DNA of 64,000 nt, from NCBI GenBank assembly GCA_028335825.1, contig JAIOKI010000017.1, positions 310,001 to 374,000 of the forward strand, read 5' to 3'. Below the pieces are notes generated by a model that saw nothing but the letters and a program-made list of their open reading frames with translations, was not told the origin of the DNA and made no database searches. Source of the DNA: Nosema muscidifuracis (lineage: Eukaryota > Microsporidia > Nosematidae). Positions within the stretch are counted from its first letter, which is position 1, and every line of letters begins with the position of its first letter. The position numbers were made by a program, and so were the translations under genes. Positions 48,033-58,734 of the stretch are shown here, one piece after another.

Positions 48033-49304
48033 ATGATTTTATGCTATAAATGTGGAATACCAACAGAACCAACTGAACACAATATGTGTACAAGATGTAC
48101 TACAATGACAATTACTATATCACAGAAACTTAAAAGAGCTATAAATGTAGATTGGTGTAAAGGATGTGAAAGATATTTATCTAAACCCCGTACATGGGCA
48201 AAATATGAGTGGGGTTCTCGTGAGTTACTTATATACCTCATAAAATGTAACACTAGCTTGAATAATTTTGAGATATTAGATTCTAATTTTAATTATACTG
48301 AAGAACATTCCAAAAGAATGAATCTTCAAGTATCATTAGAAGCTAATGGAATTAGAGAAGAAGCAGAGATACGATACACTATTCGTAACAAACAATGTCC
48401 TGATTGCGAAAAGATTGAAGCTAAACAGCATTGGAAGGCTGTTGTACAAGTTCGTCACAGAATGGAACATCCTAGAATTTTTATCTTACTGGAACAGCTT
48501 ATTATAAAAAATAAAATGTATAGTGAGACTACAAATATAAAAATGAGGAAAGGTGGTATAGATTTCTATTTTACAGATCGTACTTGTGCATACAAATTAG
48601 TAAATTTTATTGAGAGTGTTTTACCGGTAAAGATTATTTTATCAGAAAGATTAATTAGTAAAGACATTCAAAATTCGAAATCTAATTACAAATTCTCATT
48701 TTCTATTGAAATAGCACCACTTTGTGTAGATGATCTTGTTATAGTAGACAAGGTTTATGCTAATAATCTTGGTATAGGTAATATAACTCTGGTAAAGAAG
48801 GTTTCTAGTAATATTGTCTTATTAGATCCCTTTTTGCTTAAAGAAGTTAAGATAAGCAGTTTACAATATTGGTGTAACAAAGAGAAATTTCAAGTTTTAA
48901 TTTCCAGTAAGAATTTTATTAAATTTAGTATAGTAGAAATTCACAAGCAAATTAAGAAAAATGAGAAATACAGACTTGTTCCTATTTCTGTACTAAAAAA
49001 TGAAGATTCTGAAATTATTGAAACAAGGACCCATCTTGGGAATAAACTTGATGAAGAGGATATTCTACTTGGTTATGATTTAAGCACATTTAACAGTTCT
49101 TTAGATATGAATGATGTACCAGAAGTACTTCTAGTAAGAAAAGATCCTAGTAGGGATGTTAAGTGGAAAAATGTAGTGCCGAATGATGAATATTATTATT
49201 TTATAGATGATGTTAGGAAAGATAAAGAAATTGTTAATAATTTAATTGAACCTGTATTAGAAAACAAACAACTTATAGATGGATTAGAAAAATTACTAAA
49301 TTAA
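48033..49304 (+). CDS. NMD3: 60S ribosomal export protein NMD3
   Basis: Adaptor that exports pre-60S subunits with CRM1. The N-terminal zinc cysteines are plain: CYKCG (4-8), NMCTRC, WCKGCERYL; the fingers match NMD3 (ILC..CG..... NMC..C). Then TWAKYEWGSRELL and the block KQCPDCEKIEAKQHW, matching family spacing. The C-terminal nuclear-export/localisation tail is short (423 against 518 in yeast). ACCC precedes ATG 48033. Confidence 0.95.
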   Translation: MILCYKCGIPTEPTEHNMCTRCTTMTITISQKLKRAINVDWCKGCERYLSKPRTWAKYEWGSRELLIYLIKCNTSLNNFEILDSNFNYTEEHSKRMNLQVSLEANGIREEAEIRYTIRNKQCPDCEKIEAKQHWKAVVQVRHRMEHPRIFILLEQLIIKNKMYSETTNIKMRKGGIDFYFTDRTCAYKLVNFIESVLPVKIILSERLISKDIQNSKSNYKFSFSIEIAPLCVDDLVIVDKVYANNLGIGNITLVKKVSSNIVLLDPFLLKEVKISSLQYWCNKEKFQVLISSKNFIKFSIVEIHKQIKKNEKYRLVPISVLKNEDSEIIETRTHLGNKLDEEDILLGYDLSTFNSSLDMNDVPEVLLVRKDPSRDVKWKNVVPNDEYYYFIDDVRKDKEIVNNLIEPVLENKQLIDGLEKLLN

Positions 49305-49560
49305 AATTTTGATAAAATCCATTAATTTTTTTTCTTCTTTAAAATTTGATGGAACATGCTAGTTTCTTTAGAATTGTGTTTATATGAACTTTCTTAAAAT
49401 CCATTAATTTTTTTTCTTCTTTAAAATTTGATGGAACATGCTAGTTTCTTTAGAATTGTGTTTATATGAACTTTCTAAATTAAAATTTTGATAAAATCCA
49501 TTAACTTTTCTAAAATCGTGTTTATATAAACTTTCCTTAGAATTGTGTTTATATAAAATT
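49296..49560. repeat. 82 bp exact tandem duplication after NMD3
   Basis: Two units, 49313-49394 and 49395-49476, are identical by eye (82 bp). A third partial copy follows and repeats the taaaattaaaattttgataaaatcc-like sequence that also spans the NMD3 stop. Being identical, this is the youngest tandem duplication seen. Confidence 0.9.
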
Positions 49561-49667
49561 TTTTAAAATCATATTTTGATTTCCAATTTAATATAATTTA
49601 GATTATTAATTTATATTCGAAATTCTTCTTGCTTAATTTTTTTAGAATATTTTTCTCCCTTAAATTA

Positions 49668-50144
49668 ATGGCTGATCTACAAAACAGACTAAAAAAAATA
49701 CAACAAGACAAATCAAAAAATGACGAACAAATAGAATCTGAAGATATAGACGAAATGATAAAAATAGTAACCAACCAATCATACAAAGACAGTACCACAT
49801 ATTACAAACCAAATCTTATGGAACAGATTATTCCTGACTGTTACAAGGATATAAAATTTAATGATCAGAAGTTTGATGTATACAAGGAAGAAACACTTTT
49901 TTACATTTTTTATTCATTCCCAGGGATGGAAATACAAAAATTAGCTTTTAATGCTTTAATTAAGAAAGGATATCTTTATTCTAAATTTTATAGAGCTTTT
50001 GTAATTTATAAAGGACAGAGACTTGTTGATAATATCAAACATGTAGTAACAATGTTTGATCCTTTTAATTGGTCAAAGATTAAGAGAGACGTAGTCTTTG
50101 ATGATAAATTTATATACACGTTGGAAAGTAAATTGGAAATTTAA
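49668..50144 (+). CDS. CCR4-NOT complex subunit with NOT2/3/5 domain
   Basis: A 158-residue protein consisting of a helical N-terminus and a NOT box. YYKPNLMEQIIPDCY and ETLFYIFYSFPGMEIQKLAFNALIKKGY follow the NOT2/3/5 pattern (ETLFYIFY, Q..AA..L...W), then a strand-rich end with FDPFNWSKIKRDVVF, close to FDYEKW..... of NOT3/5. So it is a minimal NOT2 or NOT5, lacking the long N-terminal region. The frame reaches a TTG at 49629; ATG 49668, after CTCCCTTAAATTA, is chosen. Part of mRNA deadenylation and decay. Confidence 0.8.
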   Translation: MADLQNRLKKIQQDKSKNDEQIESEDIDEMIKIVTNQSYKDSTTYYKPNLMEQIIPDCYKDIKFNDQKFDVYKEETLFYIFYSFPGMEIQKLAFNALIKKGYLYSKFYRAFVIYKGQRLVDNIKHVVTMFDPFNWSKIKRDVVFDDKFIYTLESKLEI

Positions 50145-50346
50145 TTAATCCTTTTTCTCTGTCGTAAAAAAATACCCAATCAATCATTACTTTGAAATAT
50201 ATTATTTTTTAAATAACGAATATCTATTTGAAAAGAAGATTAGAATCTTTTTATTAAAAAAACTTAATTAAAATTTATTAAAAATATAATTCTTCATGGA
50301 AAAGAGATTATCAATTTATTTAGATCAAATATTTTTTAATTAAAAA

Positions 50347-51198
50347 TCATTTTCTAAATCTTACTAGTGCTTGTTGTGATGTTATACAAATCAACTTCCC
50401 ATCTTCAGTACACATTTTTCCTTCAATATTAGCTTTAGATTCTTTTATATTAATACATTCCAATATATAAATTATAGTTTTACTCTTCGGTATTTCTCTT
50501 CCAACAAAATATAAGTTATGATCTATAGAAGATATCTTGTACAATTCTTTACTAAATATATTAAGATTAAGAGAAAGTAAAGCAGATTCTACTATAAGAA
50601 GATCTGATACTAAAGTCATAAACATATAAAATTCATGATGAGATATTTCATCTTTAAGGATGACTATTTTAATCTGTCTCTTATTATTAACAAATTTACC
50701 TATCTTTATATCAAAACTATCATTTAATACACCAAGATTTTCTACCAGTAGATTATACTGTTTTTTAAGGATTTCTTTAGGGACTTCCATTTTAGAAAGA
50801 TTCTCAAGAATATAATCTTTAATAGGTACATAAGTATCAGCAGGGATACTAAGCTTATTCTCAAAATCTTTATCTGTCATATCCTTAGAACTACAACAAA
50901 TAGTAGTTTGTACTACTAATTTATTATCCTGTTTTCCTAATATATTAATCATTTGTAAAGTCCTACCTTCTTTTATATTCTGTACTTCGTATTCCATAGG
51001 CTTCTTAGGATCCCCGGGATTAAGAAACATAGAATGTACAATGCTTGGACTAACATCAGGAGATACAGTAAGTAAACCTGCGCATAGAGATTGAGCAGAT
51101 AACTGTCCACCAAATATTGGATAATTTGGGAATGGACTCCATAATTTTGTACCTTCAAATTTTTTATCATCTGTTTTTTTTAAATTAAGGAAATCCAT
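50347..51198 (-). CDS. TES1: Acyl-CoA thioesterase II (TesB/ACOT8 type)
   Basis: A double-hotdog thioesterase that hydrolyses acyl-CoA. The first hotdog has PIFGGQLSAQSL, HSMFLNPGDPKKPMEYEVQN and EGRTLQMINILGKQ, all hallmark blocks. Candidate catalytic residues: Asp in SDLLIVESAL; Ser (in place of the usual Thr) in SSIDHNLYF; and Gln in TSQQALVRF. Length (283) is typical. No peroxisomal SKL tail (ends VRFRK). ACCC precedes the ATG on the minus strand. It converges on the NOT gene. Peroxisomal in yeast; location here unclear. Confidence 0.85.
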   Translation of the reverse strand: MDFLNLKKTDDKKFEGTKLWSPFPNYPIFGGQLSAQSLCAGLLTVSPDVSPSIVHSMFLNPGDPKKPMEYEVQNIKEGRTLQMINILGKQDNKLVVQTTICCSSKDMTDKDFENKLSIPADTYVPIKDYILENLSKMEVPKEILKKQYNLLVENLGVLNDSFDIKIGKFVNNKRQIKIVILKDEISHHEFYMFMTLVSDLLIVESALLSLNLNIFSKELYKISSIDHNLYFVGREIPKSKTIIYILECINIKESKANIEGKMCTEDGKLICITSQQALVRFRK

Positions 51199-54100
51199 GC
51201 TTTTAGGGTGTGAATATTCATAATTTAAATATATTAATAAAATGTCAAATATGCATAAATAAATATTTAAGAAGAATGCATAAATTAAAAATATTTATAA
51301 GTAAATTTATATATAAAAATCAATAATATTTACACTATTAGATTGATATTTAAATAAAAAGTAAATTAATATATATAAAAAATCAATAATATATATAAGT
51401 AAATTAATATATATAAGAAATAAAATATATTTATAAGTAAATTAATATATAATGAGTAAATAAAATATATTTTAACTATTAAATTAATATTTATAAACTC
51501 CAACACCTCATTTATTATTTATTTAAGAATAATCATATTTTTAAAAATACTTTTAAATTAAAAAACAAATTAATGATCAATAAATAATTTTGATTTTAAA
51601 CAACTTATAAGATTAGAATAACAAAATTTAGGAACTGATTAAAATTATATGTAAATTTGAAGTTTTAATTTAGATTAAAAAATAAATCTGATGTTTTAAA
51701 GAAAATCTCCTTTTTTATTTTTAAATTTATTAAATTATTATTATTTTAGTCTTTTGATTATTTATACTAATATTTACATAATTAATTTATCCTTTCTATT
51801 TTTAAGATGATTTATATATTTAAAAAATTTTAACTAACATAAAGAAAAAATATTCATTTGTAGTTCTAATTTTACAAAATATTATTTATTCAAATTTGAA
51901 ACTAGTGTGTTAAATTTAAAATATGATTTTTTATATATAAACCATTGAGTTTTGATCCTTAAATATTTTTTTTAAAAACTCTAATTAAATATTTATTGAA
52001 GTTTTTTTTAGTAAATTTAAGCTCTTTATATATGTCATGCTATATTTAAAAGTCTAATATCATTTAGTTTAACAAAATATAATTTGTTTGTGTTAATTGT
52101 TGTTAAACAAACAAATTTATTAATTAATTAAATTTGAACAACAATAACTTAAGTATTGAATAAATTTTTGATAGTTATCTCTAAAATGTATAAGAACTGA
52201 GATTTATTAGCTTTATAAGTCAATTAATTCACTTAACATCCTACACTGATTAAATTGCAAATTGGATTATTTTTATTGATAATATGCATATGTTAAGCTG
52301 CTTCTCCAAATTTCCATGGTCAAGATTTCTAAGATGATCTTAAATATATTATATTCAGTTAGATAATCTAATATTTACTTTATATGTATGTATCAAATAT
52401 GGAATTATTCTCGTTTTGTACATTAAAAGAATTTAAGTATGATTAGCAAGTAGATCATACTTGTGTTTTTACTAAAATTATTCTTAAGTTCTCACTCTTA
52501 TTATTTGTATTTCTTTATCTTATCTAATAAAAATATATTTGGCTTATTATACTTAATTTTAATCTCTATTAGATTCTTTTGTTTTCTCTATAGTTAGATA
52601 AATATTCTTAATCTTCTTTAGACGTCTCATTATAATCGTATTATAGCATTATATCACATTTAGTATTCATTTATTAAGCTCTTTATAATTGTTAGGTTCA
52701 ATAATTAAATTTATACATAATAGTAAATAATTAAAACGTGTATTAATTTTATTAATTAAGCTTCTAATATTTAACTTTATCATACACAATACTTCTATTC
52801 TTCTTTCTATCTCTTATAAAATAAATTTTGTATTTCTACTGAGAAATTTTAATTTCGCTTTTAATTCACCAATTTAATTATAGCACTCTCTATTTATTAA
52901 AAATCTTGTAACTTCTTTACAGACTTATCTTTATTCATTTTTAATACGACCATTTTAAAAATATCTATGGTCTCGGTTAATTATTTTTTTTAAAGTGCAG
53001 TAGTCTTCGTTGATAGTCTCATATAATCAATAAATAGTAAATGAAAGAGTCCAAATGATTATTATCCGTTTCATTACATCTTTTACTTAATATAACTAGA
53101 AAGAGACAAAAAGAAAGGTGAAAAACTATCTCATTGGATAATCAATTTTTGTATCTTTTATTAAGCATGATATTATTGCTCTCTTGTGATTCCATGCTCA
53201 ATTTAGATATCTATGGGTATATTGTGAGACTTTCAATGCATCAATAAGGGGATTAAGATTTACTAAATTGAAGACTTTCTTAACTTTCATCATGTAGTTT
53301 AAAGCATTATTTTTATAAGATACCGTTATTTTGTTCCTTCAACTAATGATAGAATTAGTAAAGTTGTCATTTTTTTGTAAGTTTATAGAGATTGAAGATA
53401 AACTTTTAGGCCTAAAATCTTTTCCTTATTCTGAAGAGTCTTTAAGGATTGGGTAATCTATTTTTTATTGAACTATTATGTTTCTTACTAAGAATGTCTG
53501 TTTAAAAATTCGATAAAAAATAACCATTTTTTTGAACAAAAACAATGATCTTTTCTGATCAAATATTCTTTAGATTTTTGGGGGTTTGCTTATACTAATA
53601 AATGTTTCTTTCGTTAGTAAAAGTAGGTGTTCTTTTAGATGAGATTATACTTATAAGATATTCCTTAAGGTCATCATCTTACATTTTATTCAATTATTTT
53701 TATTTTTTTGGATTAAATTTAGTAATTTGTTTTCCTTGAAGTCATCACTAATTTTTATCGGGTTATTTCAATTTTTTATTTTTTTTAAAGATGAGATCAT
53801 TTTTTTCTGTCCTTTAATTAAAGTAGTATGAGTTTTTTATTCCCATTAAGAGTCTCTCTACTATCGGTTCATTTTTTTAGGCTTTTTCACTTCTTTCTAT
53901 ATCTGATAAAAGGATTTTAATTTTATTAATTTCTTCAATATACTTTTCAGTCGCTTTAATTCTTATTCTCAGTTACTTTTTAATAAGTGAACTGAACTGG
54001 AGATAGAACTATTGCAATTTCTTCATATTCTCAATTTTATTATGTGATAAAAATTACCGAATGATTTGTTTGAATATAATTTCAGATATCTGATTTTCTT

Positions 54101-54644
54101 TGTTGTTTCTGTTTCTTCGATAAGAGTTTGCTTATACTCTCTAACTTCTCCTCAAATATCTTTTTACTCTTCATTGTATTGATGTTTATTTAGTGATAAT
54201 ACCTTAAATATTTCATTTAGTGTCTTGATTTTATAGTGCATCTTCATCTATTAAATTCTCTAGAACTAGAAAAATTTACAGTTTCATCTAGTAGTTTTTT
54301 TACTTTCTTATTAATAGGGTATAACAAAATTTTAGTCTTTTTTTTTGAAATAGAGCTAAAAGATCCTTCTCTAGGCATCTGTTTTCATATGCTAAAAAAT
54401 ATTCTATAGACTTTCTTGGTCAGTCGAGTTCGTTATCTTTCACATTTTTTCTGATGGCGTCCAGTAAAGCTTCTGAGCTGATAGTCTTTAGTACTAAAAC
54501 TTCTTTATGAAGTAAATCTTTGTAAATATTAAGTTCTACTTCGTCTATTTGAGATAAATATCGTTTTTACAATTTCATTTCCTTATTTAATTAAAAGCAA
54601 TCCTTCTTTTCTATTAAAAATAGAATTTATCAAATAAAAAATTG
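51199..54644. other. 3.45 kb gene-free island with decayed coding sequence
   Basis: The left 0.3 kb (about 51220-51480) is AT-rich repeats of aagtaaattaatatat(at)aa type. From about 51.5 kb base composition becomes more even. No frame exceeds about 60 codons. On the minus strand at about 54300-54570 a stretch reads like a once-coding amphipathic, Lys/Leu/Glu-rich helix (for example SQIDEVELNIYKDLLHKE). More such pieces occur down to about 53.0 kb in shifting frames. The ancestral family is not recognised, and no polymerase, integrase or capsid motif is seen. No RNA gene noticed. Confidence 0.5.
53000..54570 (-). pseudogene. Decayed coiled-coil-like coding sequence
   Basis: Discontinuous open stretches on the minus strand share one amino-acid style, rich in Lys, Glu, Leu, Ile and Ser (for example SEALLDAIRKN, IFEEKLESISKLL, TEKYIEEINKIK), suggesting a long helical protein. 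The open pieces are broken by several stops and frame changes, so no protein is made. The boundaries are approximate. Family unknown; it lies directly downstream of the copy-2 split gene. Confidence 0.4.
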
Positions 54645-54651
54645 AAAATAT

Positions 54652-55161
54652 TTATTTTAAATTAAATCTTACTATCGCATTTTCTTTATCTTTATCCGTC
54701 AAATTTGTTTTATACGAATGAGATACAAATTTCAAATCATCCTTCAGTAAAATATTGTTATTGATAATGAATAAAGTGCCATGTATAAGAATATCTCGAA
54801 CATCAGTAAGAACACTAAAATCATCAAAAAATTCCATGAACAATCTAATACAATTCTTTCGATAAATTTCTTTATCTTCGTTATCTGTAACAAAAACATC
54901 CAAAAAATTAAATAAATTTTCTGAACTATTTTCAAAATTCCTTGATCGTTTTATCTCTTTATCTATTCTGCCAATAGTTAATATCATAAAAACTATTCGT
55001 AATGGAGAAAATTTAAGATATCGAGTTTTTTTAATTTTTTGTATAAGATCATATAATAGACCTTTTTTGGGTACTTCATCATAAGAAGTTATACATTTAT
55101 AGTTTTTAAAAAAATTTGTTGTGTATACCTCAGATATTTCTTTATAATCAAGAACTTTCAT
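54652..55161 (-). pseudogene. C-terminal part of the split secreted-family gene (copy 2)
   Basis: Same as the copy-1 C-terminal part apart from one residue (Asn to Asp near the end) and one silent change. It lies in frame with, and just after, the internal stop of the upstream part. First ATG at 55161, without a CCC motif. Either dead, or expressed only through stop bypass. Confidence 0.55.
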
Positions 55162-55203
55162 TAGGTACAAAACAAAAAGTATCAATTTGGTTTTTCCATT
55201 TGT

Positions 55204-56157
55204 TTAATCGACTAATAAATTGTACAAAAATATTTCGTAAGCTTGTTGATCATTTTCTAAAGTAAAAAATAATAAAGCAATAGAACCGTCTTCTCTTGTA
55301 TCTTTTTTAATAATATTCGACTTAAAAAATTTAAGAAATTCAAACAATGCAATTGCCATGGAATGTAAAAATCTATCTTTTTCTAGATTATCAGTCCCAA
55401 TCATTTCCATATTTACAGTCCCATTTTGATTAAAAGTTATTCCATAATTATCAGTTAAATCTTTAATTAACCAATCTACGTTGTATAATTCATTCTTATT
55501 TCTGTTAAGATATCTGAATATAAACTTATAAATAGGAACTCGGCTAATAACATTTTTAAGAATATTTTCAGATTTGATACTACATCTTGGATCGTTTATT
55601 AAAAAATTTATAACAGCTTGATTAAAGAATTCTGTTTCAGAAGAATTCCATTGGTAGCCGTAATGTTTTTTAGATTTTATTGTATTAAAATGGAAGTACA
55701 GTATGTTGTCAAATTCGTAGTACCCAACTTGAGATTCTTCATAAAATGTAGATGGTCCATCGAATAGAGAATAATTAGTTATAACTTGTTTGTAAGAACG
55801 TTTAAATATATTAACAAGATCATCTAATGTAAATAGATTTCCTCCTATATGTGTGATACATAAAATATCATCATCTGTTTTATATTTTGTAAGAATGTTC
55901 ATTATTTCTTTTATACTTGTATTTCTATCAGTTGATCGTATTAGTTCCATTTCGTGAAAAAATTTAGGTGAAGATATTCGTATTGTAATATAGTCTTCGT
56001 CTATAAGTATTGAGTGTATACCTGTTTTTTTAATATTAAAAGTGAAATATTTCTTGTCATCATTCATCTTAAATACATGATCTACTAAATCATCTGCATA
56101 TTTCATTAATGAAGTATCAACTGTGTATGATCGTAGAAGAAAGAATAGAAATATCAT
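55204..56157 (-). CDS. Lineage-specific secreted-family protein, N-terminal part (copy 2)
   Basis: A 317-codon frame with signal-peptide-like start, five residues different from copy 1 (Glu to Asp, Ser to Leu, Thr to Met, Gly to Glu, Thr to Lys) and two silent changes. It ends at the same TAA as copy 1. ATG follows ACCC. The mix of changing and silent differences shows no strong purifying selection since the duplication, so this may be drifting as a pseudogene, or under relaxed or diversifying selection. Confidence 0.58.
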   Translation of the reverse strand: MIFLFFLLRSYTVDTSLMKYADDLVDHVFKMNDDKKYFTFNIKKTGIHSILIDEDYITIRISSPKFFHEMELIRSTDRNTSIKEIMNILTKYKTDDDILCITHIGGNLFTLDDLVNIFKRSYKQVITNYSLFDGPSTFYEESQVGYYEFDNILYFHFNTIKSKKHYGYQWNSSETEFFNQAVINFLINDPRCSIKSENILKNVISRVPIYKFIFRYLNRNKNELYNVDWLIKDLTDNYGITFNQNGTVNMEMIGTDNLEKDRFLHSMAIALFEFLKFFKSNIIKKDTREDGSIALLFFTLENDQQAYEIFLYNLLVD

Positions 56158-56255
56158 GGGTTTAATTTAAAAATGATATTTATTAATTTTTATTTTAATT
56201 AAAAACGTTTTTTTAATAAAAAATTAATTTATTACTTTTAATTGAATCATTTATT

Positions 56256-57310
56256 AAAAAATAAATATTAAAAAAAAAATTTTAAAGTTCAGTTTTTTAC
56301 TTTTAAATATGTCTTTGTCTTATGAAAAAATTTACTCATTTTATATTTTTATTTGTAACAATTTAGCTATTTTTATATTATAATGACACCCTCTGAGTTG
56401 CTAAAGATAAGTAATAACTTTTTATATATTAAATGTTTTAAATTAAAGAATTTTTATAATGCAATTATTAATTTAATCATCTCTTTGATTCATCTACTTT
56501 TATATCTTATTTGTGAGAATGTTAAGCTAAATCCAAGAAGTAAAATCTTCCAAACATTTTTTTATTTTAATTTCATAACGACCTTTATTTTATCTTGAAA
56601 ATTATAGTATTATAAAGATATGTTTTTATACAGTAATAATCTTTTATAATACTCGGCTGTAAGACGTGTATTGAGTCAATATCTGACATTGATCAATCAA
56701 ATTTTTTTTGTTCTTCGAAAAAATCTTATTATAAAATTTTCTGAGTGTTAAGTATGTAATAGAAAAGAATGACGTCATTGTGTTTCAACAAAAAATTTTT
56801 TTATTACTCAGAATGTATCTTAAAAATGTATATCGATAAAATTTTGAAATTTTATTAATTTTTTAACAATAATTACAATCTTAAAAATGTATATCGATAA
56901 AATTATGCAATTTTATGAATTTCTTTATATGTTTGAAAGACTAAGCATATTTAATTTTATTTAATTATAGAAATATTCAGTCATTTAAAAAATTATTATA
57001 GTATATTTCAAAATCACAAGATAGTTATTTATTTTCAAAATTTTCATATAAAACAATAACCTTTTAAGTTATGAAGTACTTTACAAGACACATATTTCTT
57101 AAATAAATTAATAACCTTTTAAGTTATGAAATACTTTACAAGACACAATATATTTTTCAAATAAAATAATAACCTTTTATATTATGGTTTAGTTTACAAG
57201 ATAGATATTTCTCATATAAATTAATAACCTTTTATATTATGAAATACTTTACAAGATAGTTATCTATTTTAAAATTTTTCAAATAAATTAGTTTGTTTAT
57301 TTACCCCCAT
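56256..57310. repeat. Gene-poor gap with tandem repeats before GPI18
   Basis: Two approximately 60 bp units with cttaaaaatgtatatcgataaaatt at about 56818-56938. Then four 55-62 bp units with aataaccttttaagttatgaaatac and tttacaagaca between about 57050 and 57275. One TGACGTCA palindrome at 56770-56777. A doubtful 71-codon frame (56383-56598) is listed separately. CCCCC lies before the GPI18 ATG. Confidence 0.75.
56383..56598 (+). CDS. Doubtful small membrane-protein ORF, 71 aa
   Basis: The ORF has an ATG start and one clear hydrophobic segment (AIINLIISLIHLLLYLI, about 27-43), then FFYFNFITTFIL at the end. No CCC motif precedes it, and it lies in a gene-poor gap, so it may be chance or a remnant. 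Unknown family. Confidence 0.25.
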   Translation: MTPSELLKISNNFLYIKCFKLKNFYNAIINLIISLIHLLLYLICENVKLNPRSKIFQTFFYFNFITTFILS

Positions 57311-58414
57311 ATGAAATTATCAAATTTAGAAATATTTTACAAATCTACTACCATAAGACTGTTTTACTTATCATTATCTATAATCTTCCACTATTTATTC
57401 CCACATTTTGATAAATCTTCATCATTTTCCTTAAACAAATGGGATAGTGTATTTTTTGATAACATTTTACAAAAAGGTTATACTTCTGAACATCAGCTAG
57501 CTTTCTTCCCTCTTTTACCAATTATTACAAAAATATTAATGCCAGGAATACCCTTTTATTTATCAGAAATATTAATTAATTTAATAATATCATCTATTAA
57601 TAGTATATTGCTTTATAACTTATCATTATTTTTTTTTGATTCTAATGTTTCAAAAATGGCTTTGTATTTTTTTATGTACAATCCTTGTTCAATAATTCTA
57701 AATTCATTTTATACAGAATCTTTATTTATGCTTATATTTTTAATATTTATATATGAAATTATTCATAAAAATATGATTAGATCATCCTTTATAATTTCTT
57801 TATCATGTCTATGTAGATCAAATGGAATACTTTTTATATATTTTTTATTTACTGGTAAATTAATATTTTTTTTAATTAATTTATGTATAGTTTGTTTACC
57901 TATATCAATATTCCAGATTTATAGTTTATCCAAGATATTTAAATACACTGTAAAAAGTATACATAAAACTTCAATTCAATCTTTAGATAAATATTTATCC
58001 AATAGATTATTTATTAAGATATTTGTACCATATTCGTATATTCAGAAGAAATATTGGGACCAAGGAATTTTAAAATTTTATACTCTTAATAATTTACCTA
58101 ATTTATTTATAGGCTTACCTTTTATATTATTTACATTTATTATTCTTTATACTGGATATACAATAAATTGTAAGAATAAGAATATTATCAAAAAAATGTG
58201 TAATTTATTAAGTGTACAAACTTTTATTTCTGTATTATTTTTACATCTTAATATGTATTTTAGATTTATAAGTTATAATCCTGTTATTTATATGTGTATG
58301 GGATATTTATATATTAATAAGAAGAACAAAGTTAATGAAATATATTTTAGATTTTATTTAGCATTTAGTGTGGCTTATTCTATACTTTATGGTAGTTTTT
58401 ATCCACCAGCTTAG
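57311..58414 (+). CDS. GPI18: GPI mannosyltransferase 2 (PIG-V)
   Basis: ER membrane enzyme adding the second mannose to the GPI precursor. LNKWDSVFFDNILQKGYTSEHQLAFFPLLP (WD near residue 42, the GT-C luminal Asp motif) and MYNPCSIILNSFYTESLF are GPI18/PIG-V hallmarks. About 8 TM segments. Length 367 against 433 in yeast. The frame continues to a TTG at 57293; ATG 57311, after TACCCCCAT, is the start. GPI8, another gene of the same pathway, is 3 kb downstream on the other strand. Confidence 0.93.
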   Translation: MKLSNLEIFYKSTTIRLFYLSLSIIFHYLFPHFDKSSSFSLNKWDSVFFDNILQKGYTSEHQLAFFPLLPIITKILMPGIPFYLSEILINLIISSINSILLYNLSLFFFDSNVSKMALYFFMYNPCSIILNSFYTESLFMLIFLIFIYEIIHKNMIRSSFIISLSCLCRSNGILFIYFLFTGKLIFFLINLCIVCLPISIFQIYSLSKIFKYTVKSIHKTSIQSLDKYLSNRLFIKIFVPYSYIQKKYWDQGILKFYTLNNLPNLFIGLPFILFTFIILYTGYTINCKNKNIIKKMCNLLSVQTFISVLFLHLNMYFRFISYNPVIYMCMGYLYINKKNKVNEIYFRFYLAFSVAYSILYGSFYPPA

Positions 58415-58734
58415 TAGATAATAAATTAAATTATATTTTTAATTATTATATAATATTTTAGTATGTTAATTAAAATTAATATATACTTAATAATTAAATA
58501 TTCTATTATATAGTATTTATTATATAAATTTAAATTAATATATATTAATAATTAAATATTCTATTACATAGTATTTATTATATAAATAAATTAATATAAT
58601 ATAATAATTAAATATTCTATTCCATTATATAAATTTAAATTAAAATTATTATATAAATTAATATAATATAATATAATAATTAAATATTCTATTCCATTAT
58701 AAAAATTATTATATTATTTTTTTAAAAGTTCTAT
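58415..58734. repeat. AT-rich repeats between GPI18 and the six-TM protein
   Basis: Repeated aattaaatattctatta(c/t)atagtatttattatataaat units of about 70 bp. No ORF. The convergent stops of both genes border it. Confidence 0.8.

Larger units (their letters stand above)
54645..56255 (-). repeat. Inverted duplication, copy 2 (1.61 kb)
   Basis: Reverse-orientation partner of 30398-32007. Differences in the coding part: six amino-acid-changing and three silent substitutions; upstream, a one-base indel and a few changes. The copies bracket about 22.6 kb of single-copy, mostly conserved genes, so recombination between them would flip that segment. Confidence 0.92.
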
